Source of the DNA: Parasutterella muris
Lineage (GTDB): Bacteria; Pseudomonadota; Gammaproteobacteria; Burkholderiales; Burkholderiaceae_F
Direction of reading: 5' to 3'
Length of the DNA stretch: 22,135 bases
Assembly: GCF_943193095.1 (NCBI RefSeq)
Contig: NZ_CALPCV010000036.1
Location: 1 to 22,135, forward strand
Below, one piece after another: positions 13,741-21,665 of the stretch. A program made the translations under genes and the position numbers. Below the pieces are notes generated by a model that was not told where the DNA came from, made no database searches, and saw nothing but the letters and a program-made list of their open reading frames with translations. The stretch's first letter is position 1. The number at the start of each line of letters is the position of its first letter.

Positions 13741-15621
13741 ATGAGCACACTTTTAGAAAACATCAACAGTCCTGCCGATGTCAAGAAGCTCACGATGCCG
13801 GAGCTCAAGCAGCTTGCGCGTGAGCTGCGCGAATTTATTATCGAAAGCGTTTCCAAGACCGGCGGACATCTCTCGTCCTCCTTAGGATGTGTTGAACTCG
13901 CGATCGCGATTCATTATGTATTTGAGACGCCGGAGGACAGACTGATTTGGGACGTCGGTCATCAGGCGTACGCGCACAAGATTCTGACGGGAAGAAGAGA
14001 CCGCATGTTGACGCTTCGTCAGTACAAAGGGCTCTCGGGCTTTCCCAAACGCAGCGAAAGTCCTTATGACGCTTTCGGAGCAGGACACTCTTCAACTTCA
14101 ATTTCCGCCGCGCTTGGCATGGCGGTAGCCGCTCGAGCGCAGGGCAAAACAGACCGCAGTCATGTGGCTGTCATCGGTGACGGCGCAATGACGGCCGGTA
14201 TGGTTTTTGAAGCGCTGAACTGTGCCGGAGATATGAAGGATATTCGTCTCCTCGTGATTCTCAACGATAACGACTGCTCGATTTCCGCTCCGGTCGGCGC
14301 GCTGAACAAACACTTCACAAAGCTGATGAGCGGAAGGTTTTACGCTCAGGCCCGAGACATCGGCAAAGCCATTGTTCGGCCTTTCCCGAAACTCTTTGAT
14401 TTAACGAGAAGGGCGGAGGAATACAGTAAAGGCATGGTGTCTCCTCAGTCGACGCTCTTTGAAGAATTCGGACTGAATTACCACGGACCGATTGACGGGC
14501 ATGATCTTGAGGCCTTGATTCCGGTCCTTCAGAACATGAAGGCGCTTCCCGGTCCGCTTGTTCTGCACGTAGTGACGGAAAAGGGCCGAGGCTATGAACC
14601 GGCGGTGCACAATCCGACCAAATATCACGGGATTTCGCCCTTTGATGCCTCCAAAGGACTTGTGAGCTCACCGCACGCAAAAACCTATACGGAAGTGTTC
14701 AGTGACTTCCTGATGGACATTGCCAAAGAGGACGAGCGGGTGGTCGCGATTACTCCGGCGATGGAAGAAGGATCCGGATTGGTTGAATTCGCCAGGACTT
14801 ATCCCAAGCGTTTCTTTGACGTGGCAATTGCCGAGCAGCATGCCGCAACCTTTGCCGCAGGGCTGGCAGCCGAGGGTTTAAAACCGATTTGCTGCTATTA
14901 CTCGACATTCTCCCAGAGAGCATTTGATCAGATCGTGCATGATGTCGCGCTGCAGAATCTTCCGGTGCTCTTTGCGATGGATCGCGGAGGACTGGTTGGC
15001 GCTGACGGCGCAACACACCACGGTTCTTTTGATTTGTCGTTCCTGCGCTGCATTCCCAACATCGTGATCATGGCGCCTTCCAACGAAAACGACTGCAGAC
15101 AGATGCTGTATACGGGTTATATGCTTGATCAGCCGGTTGTTGTGCGCTATCCGAGAGGCAAAGGGCCGGGTGTTCCGATCGAAAAGCAAATGCATGCCAT
15201 AGAGATAGGAAAAGCTGTGAAAGTCCGCAGCTGCGGGGCTGCCGCAGGCAGGAGATGCGCCATTCTCGCGTTTGGCAGCATGGTTGAAGAAGCGCTTCAG
15301 ATTGCCGATGAAATTGACGCGACGGTCTATGACATGCGTTTTGTGAAGCCGATTGATCGGCAGGCAGTGACCGAAGCGGTTAAAGAGCATGACTTAGTCG
15401 TCACAATGGAGGAGAATGTTGTCATTGGCGGTGCCGGAGACGCATGCCTTGAAACTCTTGCCTCCGAGGGTATTAAAGCGGACGTGCTTCAAATTGGAAT
15501 TCCGGATCGATTCATTGAGCAGGGTACGCAAATGCAGCTCTGGCATGAATGCGGCATGGATAAAGAAAGCGTTTTAAAGCAAATACAGGAAAGACTCAAA
15601 CTTGAGCAAGCGGAGCCTTAA
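13741..15621 (+). CDS. dxs: 1-deoxy-D-xylulose-5-phosphate synthase
   Basis: The 626-residue Dxs catalyses the first MEP-pathway step, from pyruvate and glyceraldehyde 3-phosphate with thiamine diphosphate. Motifs in order are SKTGGHLSSSLG (H43), DVGHQAYAHK (71-80), the thiamine-diphosphate motif GDGAMTAGMVFEALN (146-160) and LNDNDCSIS (174-182). Next come VAIAEQHAATFAAG with the catalytic Glu and the C-terminal transketolase domain with RYPRGKG. NDNDMSIS is more usual, so Met is Cys here. The gene is full length and sits directly between ispA and murB. Its stop TAA touches the murB ATG, so the last Dxs codons hold the murB ribosome site. Confidence 0.98.
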   Translation: MSTLLENINSPADVKKLTMPELKQLARELREFIIESVSKTGGHLSSSLGCVELAIAIHYVFETPEDRLIWDVGHQAYAHKILTGRRDRMLTLRQYKGLSGFPKRSESPYDAFGAGHSSTSISAALGMAVAARAQGKTDRSHVAVIGDGAMTAGMVFEALNCAGDMKDIRLLVILNDNDCSISAPVGALNKHFTKLMSGRFYAQARDIGKAIVRPFPKLFDLTRRAEEYSKGMVSPQSTLFEEFGLNYHGPIDGHDLEALIPVLQNMKALPGPLVLHVVTEKGRGYEPAVHNPTKYHGISPFDASKGLVSSPHAKTYTEVFSDFLMDIAKEDERVVAITPAMEEGSGLVEFARTYPKRFFDVAIAEQHAATFAAGLAAEGLKPICCYYSTFSQRAFDQIVHDVALQNLPVLFAMDRGGLVGADGATHHGSFDLSFLRCIPNIVIMAPSNENDCRQMLYTGYMLDQPVVVRYPRGKGPGVPIEKQMHAIEIGKAVKVRSCGAAAGRRCAILAFGSMVEEALQIADEIDATVYDMRFVKPIDRQAVTEAVKEHDLVVTMEENVVIGGAGDACLETLASEGIKADVLQIGIPDRFIEQGTQMQLWHECGMDKESVLKQIQERLKLEQAEP

Positions 15622-16641
15622 ATGGAATTTTTGAAAGATGCAGATCTGAGAAAGCTGAACACCTTTGGCGTTAACGCCCGTGCGGCCTACTTCGCTGAAG
15701 TTAAGTCGATTGACGACTTGATTGCGGTGCGCGAGGAGATGCTGAAAAATCCTGTCGAATCTTTTATGGTGCTCGGCGGAGGCTCCAATGTTTTGTTTAA
15801 GGAAGATTATCCGGGTCTGGTTCTGCGGATGATGATTCCCGGCATGGATATTTTCCATGAGGACGCGGACTCTTACGTTGTCAAGGCGGGCGCCGGTGAA
15901 GTCTGGCACAGTTTCATTGTTCGTTTGCTGGACGCAGGAATTGCAGGACTTGAGAATCTTGCACTGATTCCGGGCACGGTCGGCGCGGCTCCCATTCAGA
16001 ATATCGGGGCCTACGGCGCTGAAGCCGCTGAACGGATTGAATCTGTTGAGGTTTTTGATATCAACAGCGGAGAAATCCGAGAGCTGACGACGGAAGAATG
16101 TGACTTCGGATATCGCAGCTCGATTTTCAAGAAAAAAGAAAACCATCATCTCATTATCACGGGTGTGACGTTCCGTTTCCCGAAGAAATGGCAGCCCAAC
16201 ATCGGCTATAAAGCTTTGGCTGAAGAAATCGAAATCAACCGTTTCCCCGAATTACGGCCTGAAGACGTGTTTTCCTGTGTAGTCGCACTGCGCAGAAGAA
16301 AACTTCCGGATCCTTCGAAGGTTGGCAATGCAGGCAGCTTCTTTAAGAATCCGACTGTCGAGCGCGATCTGTTTTCGAAGCTTCTGAGAACGAATCCCTC
16401 CGTGGTTTCTTATCCGCTTGCGGGCGGCAAGTACAAGCTTTCGGCGGCCTGGCTTATTGAACAGGCCGGTCTGCGCGGCTACCGTATGGGCGATGTCGGA
16501 GTTTGGGAAAAGCAGCCGCTTGTTCTTGTTAACTACGGACATGCTACCGGTGAAGATATTTATGCACTTGCGCAGGACGTGCGTCTTCGTGTCAAGAACT
16601 GCTTCTCGATCAAGCTTGAACCGGAAGTCAATATTATTTAA
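15622..16641 (+). CDS. murB: UDP-N-acetylenolpyruvoylglucosamine reductase
   Basis: The 339-residue MurB reduces UDP-GlcNAc-enolpyruvate to UDP-MurNAc in peptidoglycan synthesis, using FAD and NADPH. The FAD-binding block VLGGGSNVLF (50-59) and LIPGTVGAAPIQNIGAYG (115-132) are present. So are YRSSIF (R165), the proton-donor Ser in NAGSFFKNP (S239), and a C-terminal LEPEV with the catalytic Glu. The insertion between domains and the length fit the E. coli type. There is no gap after dxs; CGGAG inside the end of dxs is its likely ribosome site. A strong hairpin with a T tract follows 22 bp after the stop, so murB ends the operon. Confidence 0.97.
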   Translation: MEFLKDADLRKLNTFGVNARAAYFAEVKSIDDLIAVREEMLKNPVESFMVLGGGSNVLFKEDYPGLVLRMMIPGMDIFHEDADSYVVKAGAGEVWHSFIVRLLDAGIAGLENLALIPGTVGAAPIQNIGAYGAEAAERIESVEVFDINSGEIRELTTEECDFGYRSSIFKKKENHHLIITGVTFRFPKKWQPNIGYKALAEEIEINRFPELRPEDVFSCVVALRRRKLPDPSKVGNAGSFFKNPTVERDLFSKLLRTNPSVVSYPLAGGKYKLSAAWLIEQAGLRGYRMGDVGVWEKQPLVLVNYGHATGEDIYALAQDVRLRVKNCFSIKLEPEVNII

Positions 16642-16663
16642 TCAGATTGTGTTCAATTTATTC

Positions 16664-16690
16664 GGCGCCCATTGCGGCGCCATATTTTTT
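16664..16690 (+). terminator. Rho-independent terminator after murB
   Basis: GGCGCC (16664-16669), a 6-base loop, GGCGCC (16676-16681), then ATATTTTTT. It closes the xseB-ispA-dxs-murB operon before the second sensor-kinase gene. Confidence 0.85.
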
Positions 16691-16783
16691 GAACGAAAGA
16701 AGTTAGCGGCTTTGTGATGTCGTCTAAATAATTCCTAACTCCTTTCCAATGTCCCGTCTATATGGCGTTACGCGGTTTTGGGA

Positions 16784-16794
16784 TCGAGACTCGA
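16784..16794. promoter_or_regulatory. Short palindrome upstream of the second TtrS-like kinase
   Basis: TCGAG A CTCGA is a perfect 11-bp palindrome 120 bp upstream of the kinase start. It lies in a GC-richer patch (about 16760-16820) within an otherwise AT-rich intergenic region (16691-16914). It might be an operator. The patch on the minus strand faintly recalls a tRNA T-loop, but no tRNA folds there. Confidence 0.25.
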
Positions 16795-16914
16795 ACAGCG
16801 CCAGCGGCTCCGATTTACGAAGAAAAAACTTAATAAAAAACTAAGATAATTTCCCTATATTCATTTGTCATTTTCTTGTGTATTTTGTCCGTTGCCTATG
16901 AGATGAATAACTAA

Positions 16915-18720
16915 ATGACCAAAGAACAGCAGACCACACCAGGAGGAATCACCCGCACAGTATGTGCTTGCGCGTTCGCTTTGTTCCAACTGCTTTCTGC
17001 TGAAACTCATGCGTCCGTCAAAGATCAGCCGACCGTGCGTCTGGCGGTAGTGAACACCTTCGGAGATAACTTTTCTGTTCGCTATTTCAACGGTACGGTC
17101 AACGCAATCGCGAAATCGCTTGACGGGCGCCGTCTCATCGTCCAGCTCTACAATCAGGACGAATATCTAAAAGCGGCTAAAGAGAACAAATTTGATCTTT
17201 CTATTGCTTCGAGCGGTCTGACAGCAGTCATGATGGATACGCTCGGCGGGACTCCGCTTCTGACCCTTGTGCACGCAAGAACGCCGAACCCGAACAAGGC
17301 CAACGGCGGCGTCATTATCGCCAACGCGAAGAATGGCAATATCAACAGCATAAGAGACTTAAAGGGCAAGAGTCTTGTTGTGATGAGTAAAAAGGCTTTT
17401 GCGGGCTACATGATTCCCATGCACGAGCTTGAGCGGCAGGGTCTGAATCCGGAAAATACCTTCCGCAGCATCACGGAAGCGCGCGAACCAATGACACGCC
17501 TTGCGGAGAAGGTGAGGGACAACGAGTTCGATGTCGCCTTTTTAGCCAGCTGCGTACTCGAAAATATGGAGCAGGAAGGCACTCTGAAACCGAACGAGAT
17601 CAAGGTCATCAATCCTCAAAACAATGCGGACTTTTATTGTCAGCATTCCACGGAACTGTATCCGGGTTGGATTCTGTCTGCTCGCTCGAGCCTGCCGGCG
17701 ACAATGGTGCGAAAGATCGTAATTTCGCTTCTGGAAATGCCGGTCGGAAAATCCAACGGCGAATACTGGACCATTGCAAACGATTATCAGGAAATGAACA
17801 CTCTGCTGCGCCGAATGGAGCAGAGAGAATTCATGGAAAGGGATATTCCCTGGCTGATCAGGCGTTATAAGTACTACATTCTTTCGGCTGTTCTCTTCCT
17901 TTTATTTATTTTGGCAAATTGGATGTACCTTGCTTATGCCGTTTGCAAGCGGACGAAAGAGCTGAAGGACACGGTGGAAGAGAACCTCGCCTTTGAAAGA
18001 GAAAACTTAAAAATTAAAGATCGATTTGAGTCGTTACAGCGCGTTAACTCGATTGCCATGATTTCCACCATGGTGGCTCATGAACTCAAGCAGCCGCTTG
18101 CCGTCATCAACAACTATGCCGAAGGGCTGGGAAGAAGAATCACGAAGGGCCGCTTTAAAACGCCGCAGGAAATTCTGCCGATTATCGAAGAGATTCGCAG
18201 CGAGGGGCAACGAGCATCAAGTATTATCGATCTCGTAAGAAGATTCGGAAAAAAGGATAAGCACGAAAGACAGACATTCGATCTGGGTGATTTAACCGCC
18301 GAGACTGTTGACATGCTTATTCGTGTCGGAACGCTGACAACCGGCTACGAATTAAAGTGCGGCAAAAACATTCTGGTGACTGCAGATCGTTTAAACATTG
18401 AGGTAGTTATCATTAACCTCATTAAAAACGCTGTGGAAGCCTGCCGAGCTGAAGCGAGCCCGATGGTGGTCATCAGTGTTTCCGCCAAAGATCAGGATGC
18501 CGAGATCATTGTCGAAGACAACGGTCCAGAAATTTCGGACGAACAGTTTGAAAAAATGAAGTTTGTCGGGAACTCGACTAAAAAAGACGGACTCGGCTTG
18601 GGCCTTGCCATTGTGCATGAACTGATTGAAGCGCATGGCGGCTCTCTGGTACTGAAGAGAAAAAAAGAAGGAGGCTTGATTTGTGTCGTTCGGCTTCCGA
18701 GATGTGAGGAGAAGGAGTAA
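16915..18720 (+). CDS. Second TtrS-like sensor histidine kinase with PhnD-type periplasmic domain
   Basis: The 601-residue kinase has the same architecture as the kinase at 6624-8432. A hydrophobic signal lies at about 13-34, and a PhnD/TtrS-type binding domain (about 38-315) contains FLASCVLENMEQ (C213) and DFYCQHSTELYPGW (C242). A membrane segment (about 321-342) leads into a coiled-coil linker and HisKA with H389 in VAHELKQPLAVINNYAEG. The HATPase has the N box NLIKNAVEA (501-509), an intact G1 Asp in VEDNGPEI (D535) and GLGLGLA (559-565). The ligand is unknown. It differs strongly from the other kinase in its sensor domain, so it probably sees another compound. The stop touches the start of the regulator gene. 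Confidence 0.9.
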   Translation: MTKEQQTTPGGITRTVCACAFALFQLLSAETHASVKDQPTVRLAVVNTFGDNFSVRYFNGTVNAIAKSLDGRRLIVQLYNQDEYLKAAKENKFDLSIASSGLTAVMMDTLGGTPLLTLVHARTPNPNKANGGVIIANAKNGNINSIRDLKGKSLVVMSKKAFAGYMIPMHELERQGLNPENTFRSITEAREPMTRLAEKVRDNEFDVAFLASCVLENMEQEGTLKPNEIKVINPQNNADFYCQHSTELYPGWILSARSSLPATMVRKIVISLLEMPVGKSNGEYWTIANDYQEMNTLLRRMEQREFMERDIPWLIRRYKYYILSAVLFLLFILANWMYLAYAVCKRTKELKDTVEENLAFERENLKIKDRFESLQRVNSIAMISTMVAHELKQPLAVINNYAEGLGRRITKGRFKTPQEILPIIEEIRSEGQRASSIIDLVRRFGKKDKHERQTFDLGDLTAETVDMLIRVGTLTTGYELKCGKNILVTADRLNIEVVIINLIKNAVEACRAEASPMVVISVSAKDQDAEIIVEDNGPEISDEQFEKMKFVGNSTKKDGLGLGLAIVHELIEAHGGSLVLKRKKEGGLICVVRLPRCEEKE

Positions 18721-19371
18721 ATGGATTTAAAACAAATTCAGGAGCAATGTTTAGTTCGCATCGTTGATGATGATGAGGCGATGCGAAAGTCGTGGAATTT
18801 CCTCATTGAAGGAGAAGGTTGGAAAACGAGCTGCTATGCAGGCGCTTTCCGCTTCCTGGAGGAAGACGACGACAGCCTTCCGGGGTGCGTGATTCTTGAC
18901 GTTCGCATGCCGAACATGAGCGGCATTGAACTTCAGCGCATCATGGGCATTCAGAGCAACCACCTTCCGATCATTTTTGTTTCCGCGCACGGCGATATTG
19001 ATATGGCAGTACAGGCGCTTAAAGACGGAGCATTTGATTTTCTGCCGAAACCGGTGAGCGCGGAGCGTCTGCTCGCGGCTATTGAAAAAGCCTGTTTAAT
19101 CAGCTGTGAACTGCATGAGAGCGAACAGAGAGAAAAAGCAGCAAGAGATAATTTCAATTCTCTGACGCAGCGCGAGAAAATGGTCGCGCGCAAGGTAGCG
19201 CTCGGACTTCTCAATAAACAGATCGCCGACGAGCTTGATATCAGCGAAAAGACCGTTCAGGCGCATCGCGGCGCGGTCTGCCGCAAACTTGGCGTCAAGA
19301 GCGCGGTTGGTGTCGCGGCAATTCTTCGCATCATTCACGAAGATGCCGGCGACGGAGAAATCGCAAGATAA
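18721..19371 (+). CDS. Second TtrR/FixJ-like response regulator
   Basis: The 216-residue regulator has a receiver domain with DDD (16-18), phospho-acceptor D60 in VILDVRMPNMSG, VSAHGDIDMAV (88-98) and K110 in FLPKPVS. A LuxR-type HTH (about 147-205) includes LTQREKMVARKVALGLLNKQI and ISEKTVQAHRG. A strong ribosome site (GGAGAAGGAG) sits in the last codons of the kinase, and the ATG follows the kinase stop with no gap, so the two are a cognate pair. Unlike the first pair, no reductase or transporter gene follows; the next gene is convergent argF. Its targets must lie elsewhere. Confidence 0.92.
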   Translation: MDLKQIQEQCLVRIVDDDEAMRKSWNFLIEGEGWKTSCYAGAFRFLEEDDDSLPGCVILDVRMPNMSGIELQRIMGIQSNHLPIIFVSAHGDIDMAVQALKDGAFDFLPKPVSAERLLAAIEKACLISCELHESEQREKAARDNFNSLTQREKMVARKVALGLLNKQIADELDISEKTVQAHRGAVCRKLGVKSAVGVAAILRIIHEDAGDGEIAR

Positions 19372-19376
19372 AGGAA

Positions 19377-19397
19377 AGGCCGGGAAGAACCCGGCCT
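19377..19397. terminator. Hairpin terminator between the response regulator gene and argF
   Basis: AGGCCGGG (19377-19384), loop AAGAA, CCCGGCCT (19390-19397) is a perfect 8-bp stem between convergent stop codons. The T-rich stretch on the plus side starts a few bases late (GTTTGTTTT). On the minus side the stem is followed by TTCCTTTAT. It probably works in both directions. Confidence 0.75.
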
Positions 19398-19408
19398 CTG
19401 AGTTTGTT

Positions 19409-20323
19409 TTACTCGTCAAGCTTTCCAAGAAGCAGATATTCCATAATCGCTTTTTGGATATGCATACGGTTTTCAGCTTCATCCCAAACGACCGACTGAG
19501 GACCGTCAATCACTTCTGCTGAGACTTCCTGTCCGCGGTAAGCAGGCAGACAGTGCATGAACATAGCGTCCTTTTTTGCGGCGCTCATGACTTCAGGCGT
19601 CACTTGCCAGCGGGCAAAGTTGCCTAAACGCTTTTCATTGTCTTCATCGTATCCGGTGGACTTCCAGGTGTCTGTTGTGACGATATCGACACCGGCGGCC
19701 GCTTCCATCGGGTCCTGGAAAAACTCCAGGCAGCTTCTGTCCTTAGGCAGCTGAGATGTATTGAGCTTAAAGCCGATCGGGGCCGAGATATTGACCTTGA
19801 ATCCCAGAATCGAAGCAGCGTTCAGCCAAGAGTACAGCACGTTATTAGCTGCGCCGATCCACGCGACGGTTTTTCCGGTAATCGGACCGCGCTGTTCCAT
19901 GTACGTCATGATGTCACCCATGATTTGGCACGGATGCGATTCATTGGTCAGGCCGTTAATCACAGGCACCAGGGAGCAGCTCGCAAACTCTTCCAGTCTC
20001 TCATGCATCGCGGTGCGGATCATGACGATGTCGACCATGCGTGAGATGACTCTAGCGGTGTCCTGCATGGATTCCGCGTTGCGCAGCTGCATGTCGGCGC
20101 TGTTGAGGTAAATGCAGGTGCCTCCGAGCTGATCGAATCCGGCTTCAAAAGAAACGCGTGTTCGAGTGCTCGCCTTTTCAAAAATCATGGCAAGCACTCG
20201 GCCCTTAAAGGGACGGTAGATTTCACCGGATTCGAAGCGGCGTTTTAAGTACAGACCGCGCTTTAAGATGTAATCAAGCTCTTCAGCAGAAAAGTCTTTG
20301 ATTGCAAGGAAATTTTTGTGCAT
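19409..20323 (-). CDS. argF: Ornithine carbamoyltransferase
   Basis: The 304-residue ArgF makes citrulline from ornithine and carbamoyl phosphate. The carbamoyl-phosphate site STRTR (52-56) and HPCQ (130-133), and catalytic HCLP (257-260), are intact, as is the C-terminal VVWDEAENRMH. Two ornithine-side motifs deviate. The usual DTWxSMG reads DTWKSTG (218-224), and the usual IGDGNNM reads IGAANNV (156-162). It is still most likely the anabolic enzyme, because it lies 11 bp after argD. A GTGGA-type ribosome site precedes the ATG. A related transcarbamoylase with a modified amine substrate cannot be excluded from these changes alone. Confidence 0.9.
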   Translation of the reverse strand: MHKNFLAIKDFSAEELDYILKRGLYLKRRFESGEIYRPFKGRVLAMIFEKASTRTRVSFEAGFDQLGGTCIYLNSADMQLRNAESMQDTARVISRMVDIVMIRTAMHERLEEFASCSLVPVINGLTNESHPCQIMGDIMTYMEQRGPITGKTVAWIGAANNVLYSWLNAASILGFKVNISAPIGFKLNTSQLPKDRSCLEFFQDPMEAAAGVDIVTTDTWKSTGYDEDNEKRLGNFARWQVTPEVMSAAKKDAMFMHCLPAYRGQEVSAEVIDGPQSVVWDEAENRMHIQKAIMEYLLLGKLDE

Positions 20324-20334
20324 TCCACACCTGT

Positions 20335-21513
20335 TTAGATCTTGGGAAGAGCAAGGAAGGCGCGGATGACCGGCGTAATGCGCTTAACGATTTCATCGGC
20401 TTCAGCCTCTGTCAGAATCAGCGGCGGAACCAGGCGAATCACGTTGCCTGCTGTCACGCTGAATGTCAGACCGGCTTTAAGAGCGGGTTCTAAAATATCG
20501 TGCGCGTCACGATCAAGCACAATGCCGAGCATCAGCCCCTTGCCGCGGATCTCCAGAACACCGGAGAAACCGTTTAAGGATTTGGACAAGGCTTTTTTAA
20601 GCTTCTTGCCGACTTCGAAGGCGTTGTCGACGAGCTTTTCTTCTTCAATGATGGAAAGCGTTTCAAGCGCGGCGCGCATGGCAAGCGGGTTGCCGCCGAA
20701 GGTGGAGCCGTGGTTGCCGGGTTTGAGGATGTTGGCTTTTTCGCTGACAACAACCGCGCCGACGGGGACGCCGCCCGCAAGACCTTTGGCAAGCGTCATG
20801 ACATCCGGTTTGACTTCAGCCCACTGATGAGCGAACCATTTGCCGGAGCGTCCGACGCCGGACTGGATTTCGTCGCACATCATAAGGATGTCGTTCTGAT
20901 CGCAGAGTTCTCTGAGACCGCGCATGTAGCTGAGTTCAAGCGGAATTACGCCGCCTTCGCCGAGAATCGGTTCAAAGAGGATGGCAACGACGTTTTTGTC
21001 TTCCTTGACGATCTTCTCGACTTCTTCGAGATTACCTTCTTCAACAGGAATGAAGCCCTCTGTGTAAGGAGAGAAGTCCGCTTTGACCGAGGGGTTGCCT
21101 GTCGCCGACAGAGTCGCGATGGAGCGGCCGTGGAAGGCGTGCTTCATGACGATAATGTGGGGTACGTCGATTCCTTTGAGGTGTCCGAATTTACGAGCGA
21201 TTTTGATGGCGCATTCGTTGGCTTCGAGACCGCTGTTGCAGAAAAAGACGGCGTCCAGACCGGAGTGTTCGACGAGTTTCTCGGCTACCTGTTCCTGAAG
21301 ATCGATGTTGAAATAGTTCGAGCAGTGGATCAGTTTCGCGGCCTGATCTGAAATCGCTCTGACCAGACGGGGATGAGCATGACCGACCGAATTAACAGCG
21401 ATTCCGGCAAGGACGTCAAGATATTTATTTCCTTCCTTATCCCAGAGCCAGACTCCCTGTCCGTGATCAAAAGAAATGGGAAGGCGCCCGTAGTTGTTCA
21501 TCAAATGCGACAT
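20335..21513 (-). CDS. argD: Acetylornithine aminotransferase (PLP-dependent)
   Basis: The 392-residue protein from the ATG at 21513 is a class-III aminotransferase that makes N-acetylornithine from the semialdehyde with glutamate; the same enzyme often serves lysine synthesis. PLP-site features are FCNSGLEANECAIK (phosphate-binding), HAFHGRS, the Asp in MMCDEIQSGVGRSG (D214) and the Schiff-base lysine in LAKGLAGG (K243). GSTFGGNPLA is also present. The start MSHLMNNYGRLPISF is the standard betaproteobacterial N-terminus, with AGGA upstream; the TTG at 21531 was rejected. It leads argF by 11 bp in a small arginine operon. Confidence 0.95.
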   Translation of the reverse strand: MSHLMNNYGRLPISFDHGQGVWLWDKEGNKYLDVLAGIAVNSVGHAHPRLVRAISDQAAKLIHCSNYFNIDLQEQVAEKLVEHSGLDAVFFCNSGLEANECAIKIARKFGHLKGIDVPHIIVMKHAFHGRSIATLSATGNPSVKADFSPYTEGFIPVEEGNLEEVEKIVKEDKNVVAILFEPILGEGGVIPLELSYMRGLRELCDQNDILMMCDEIQSGVGRSGKWFAHQWAEVKPDVMTLAKGLAGGVPVGAVVVSEKANILKPGNHGSTFGGNPLAMRAALETLSIIEEEKLVDNAFEVGKKLKKALSKSLNGFSGVLEIRGKGLMLGIVLDRDAHDILEPALKAGLTFSVTAGNVIRLVPPLILTEAEADEIVKRITPVIRAFLALPKI

Positions 21514-21565
21514 GTCGATGTGTCCTGTCAAAAAGAATTGTTATCGAGATTGAGTTTATCTTTGT

Positions 21566-21571
21566 ATTATA
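21566..21571 (-). promoter_or_regulatory. Candidate -10 box of the argD-argF promoter
   Basis: A consensus TATAAT is read on the minus strand, 52 bp upstream of the argD ATG. The expected -35 position (about 21589-21594) holds only a poor match. The box was chosen for its perfect -10 and its position. Confidence 0.4.
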
Positions 21572-21596
21572 GGTCGAGCATCCTGCGGCGTTTAAT

Positions 21597-21612
21597 GAAT
21601 TCTGCGGAATTC
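21597..21612. repeat. Inverted repeat upstream of argD, near the IS right end
   Basis: GAATTC (21597-21602), TGCG, GAATTC (21607-21612). It lies just upstream of the argD promoter candidate and just beyond the tnpA remnant. It could therefore be an arginine-repressor-type operator (TGAAT/ATTC-like half sites) or part of the IS terminal hairpin. I cannot tell these apart. Confidence 0.3.
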
Positions 21613-21643
21613 TCCGTGCGTAAGCGCGGGGGTGGATAGCGGC

Positions 21644-21665
21644 CGGCCGAATGTCAATTCGGCCG
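21644..21665. repeat. Hairpin at the 3' end of the tnpA remnant
   Basis: CGGCCGAAT (21644-21652) pairs perfectly over 9 bp with ATTCGGCCG (21657-21665) around a 4-base loop. The stop codon of the tnpA remnant lies in the loop. IS200/IS605 elements often carry such a stem at the end of tnpA; it could also act as a terminator, though no T run follows on the minus strand. Confidence 0.6.

Noticed and set aside
16775..16830. Minus-strand GTTCGAGTCTCGATCC resembles a tRNA T-arm upstream of the second kinase
   Set aside because: The flanking bases do not pair into a T-stem, and no acceptor, D or anticodon arms can be found in the vicinity. At most a remnant or chance match.
16941..16947. AGGAGGA inside the second kinase gene as a ribosome site for a later start
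   Set aside because: The nearby ATG is out of frame, and starting later would remove part of the hydrophobic signal segment.
20710..21351. 213-codon plus-strand frame opposite argD
   Set aside because: Antisense to intact argD; no motifs and no ribosome site of its own.
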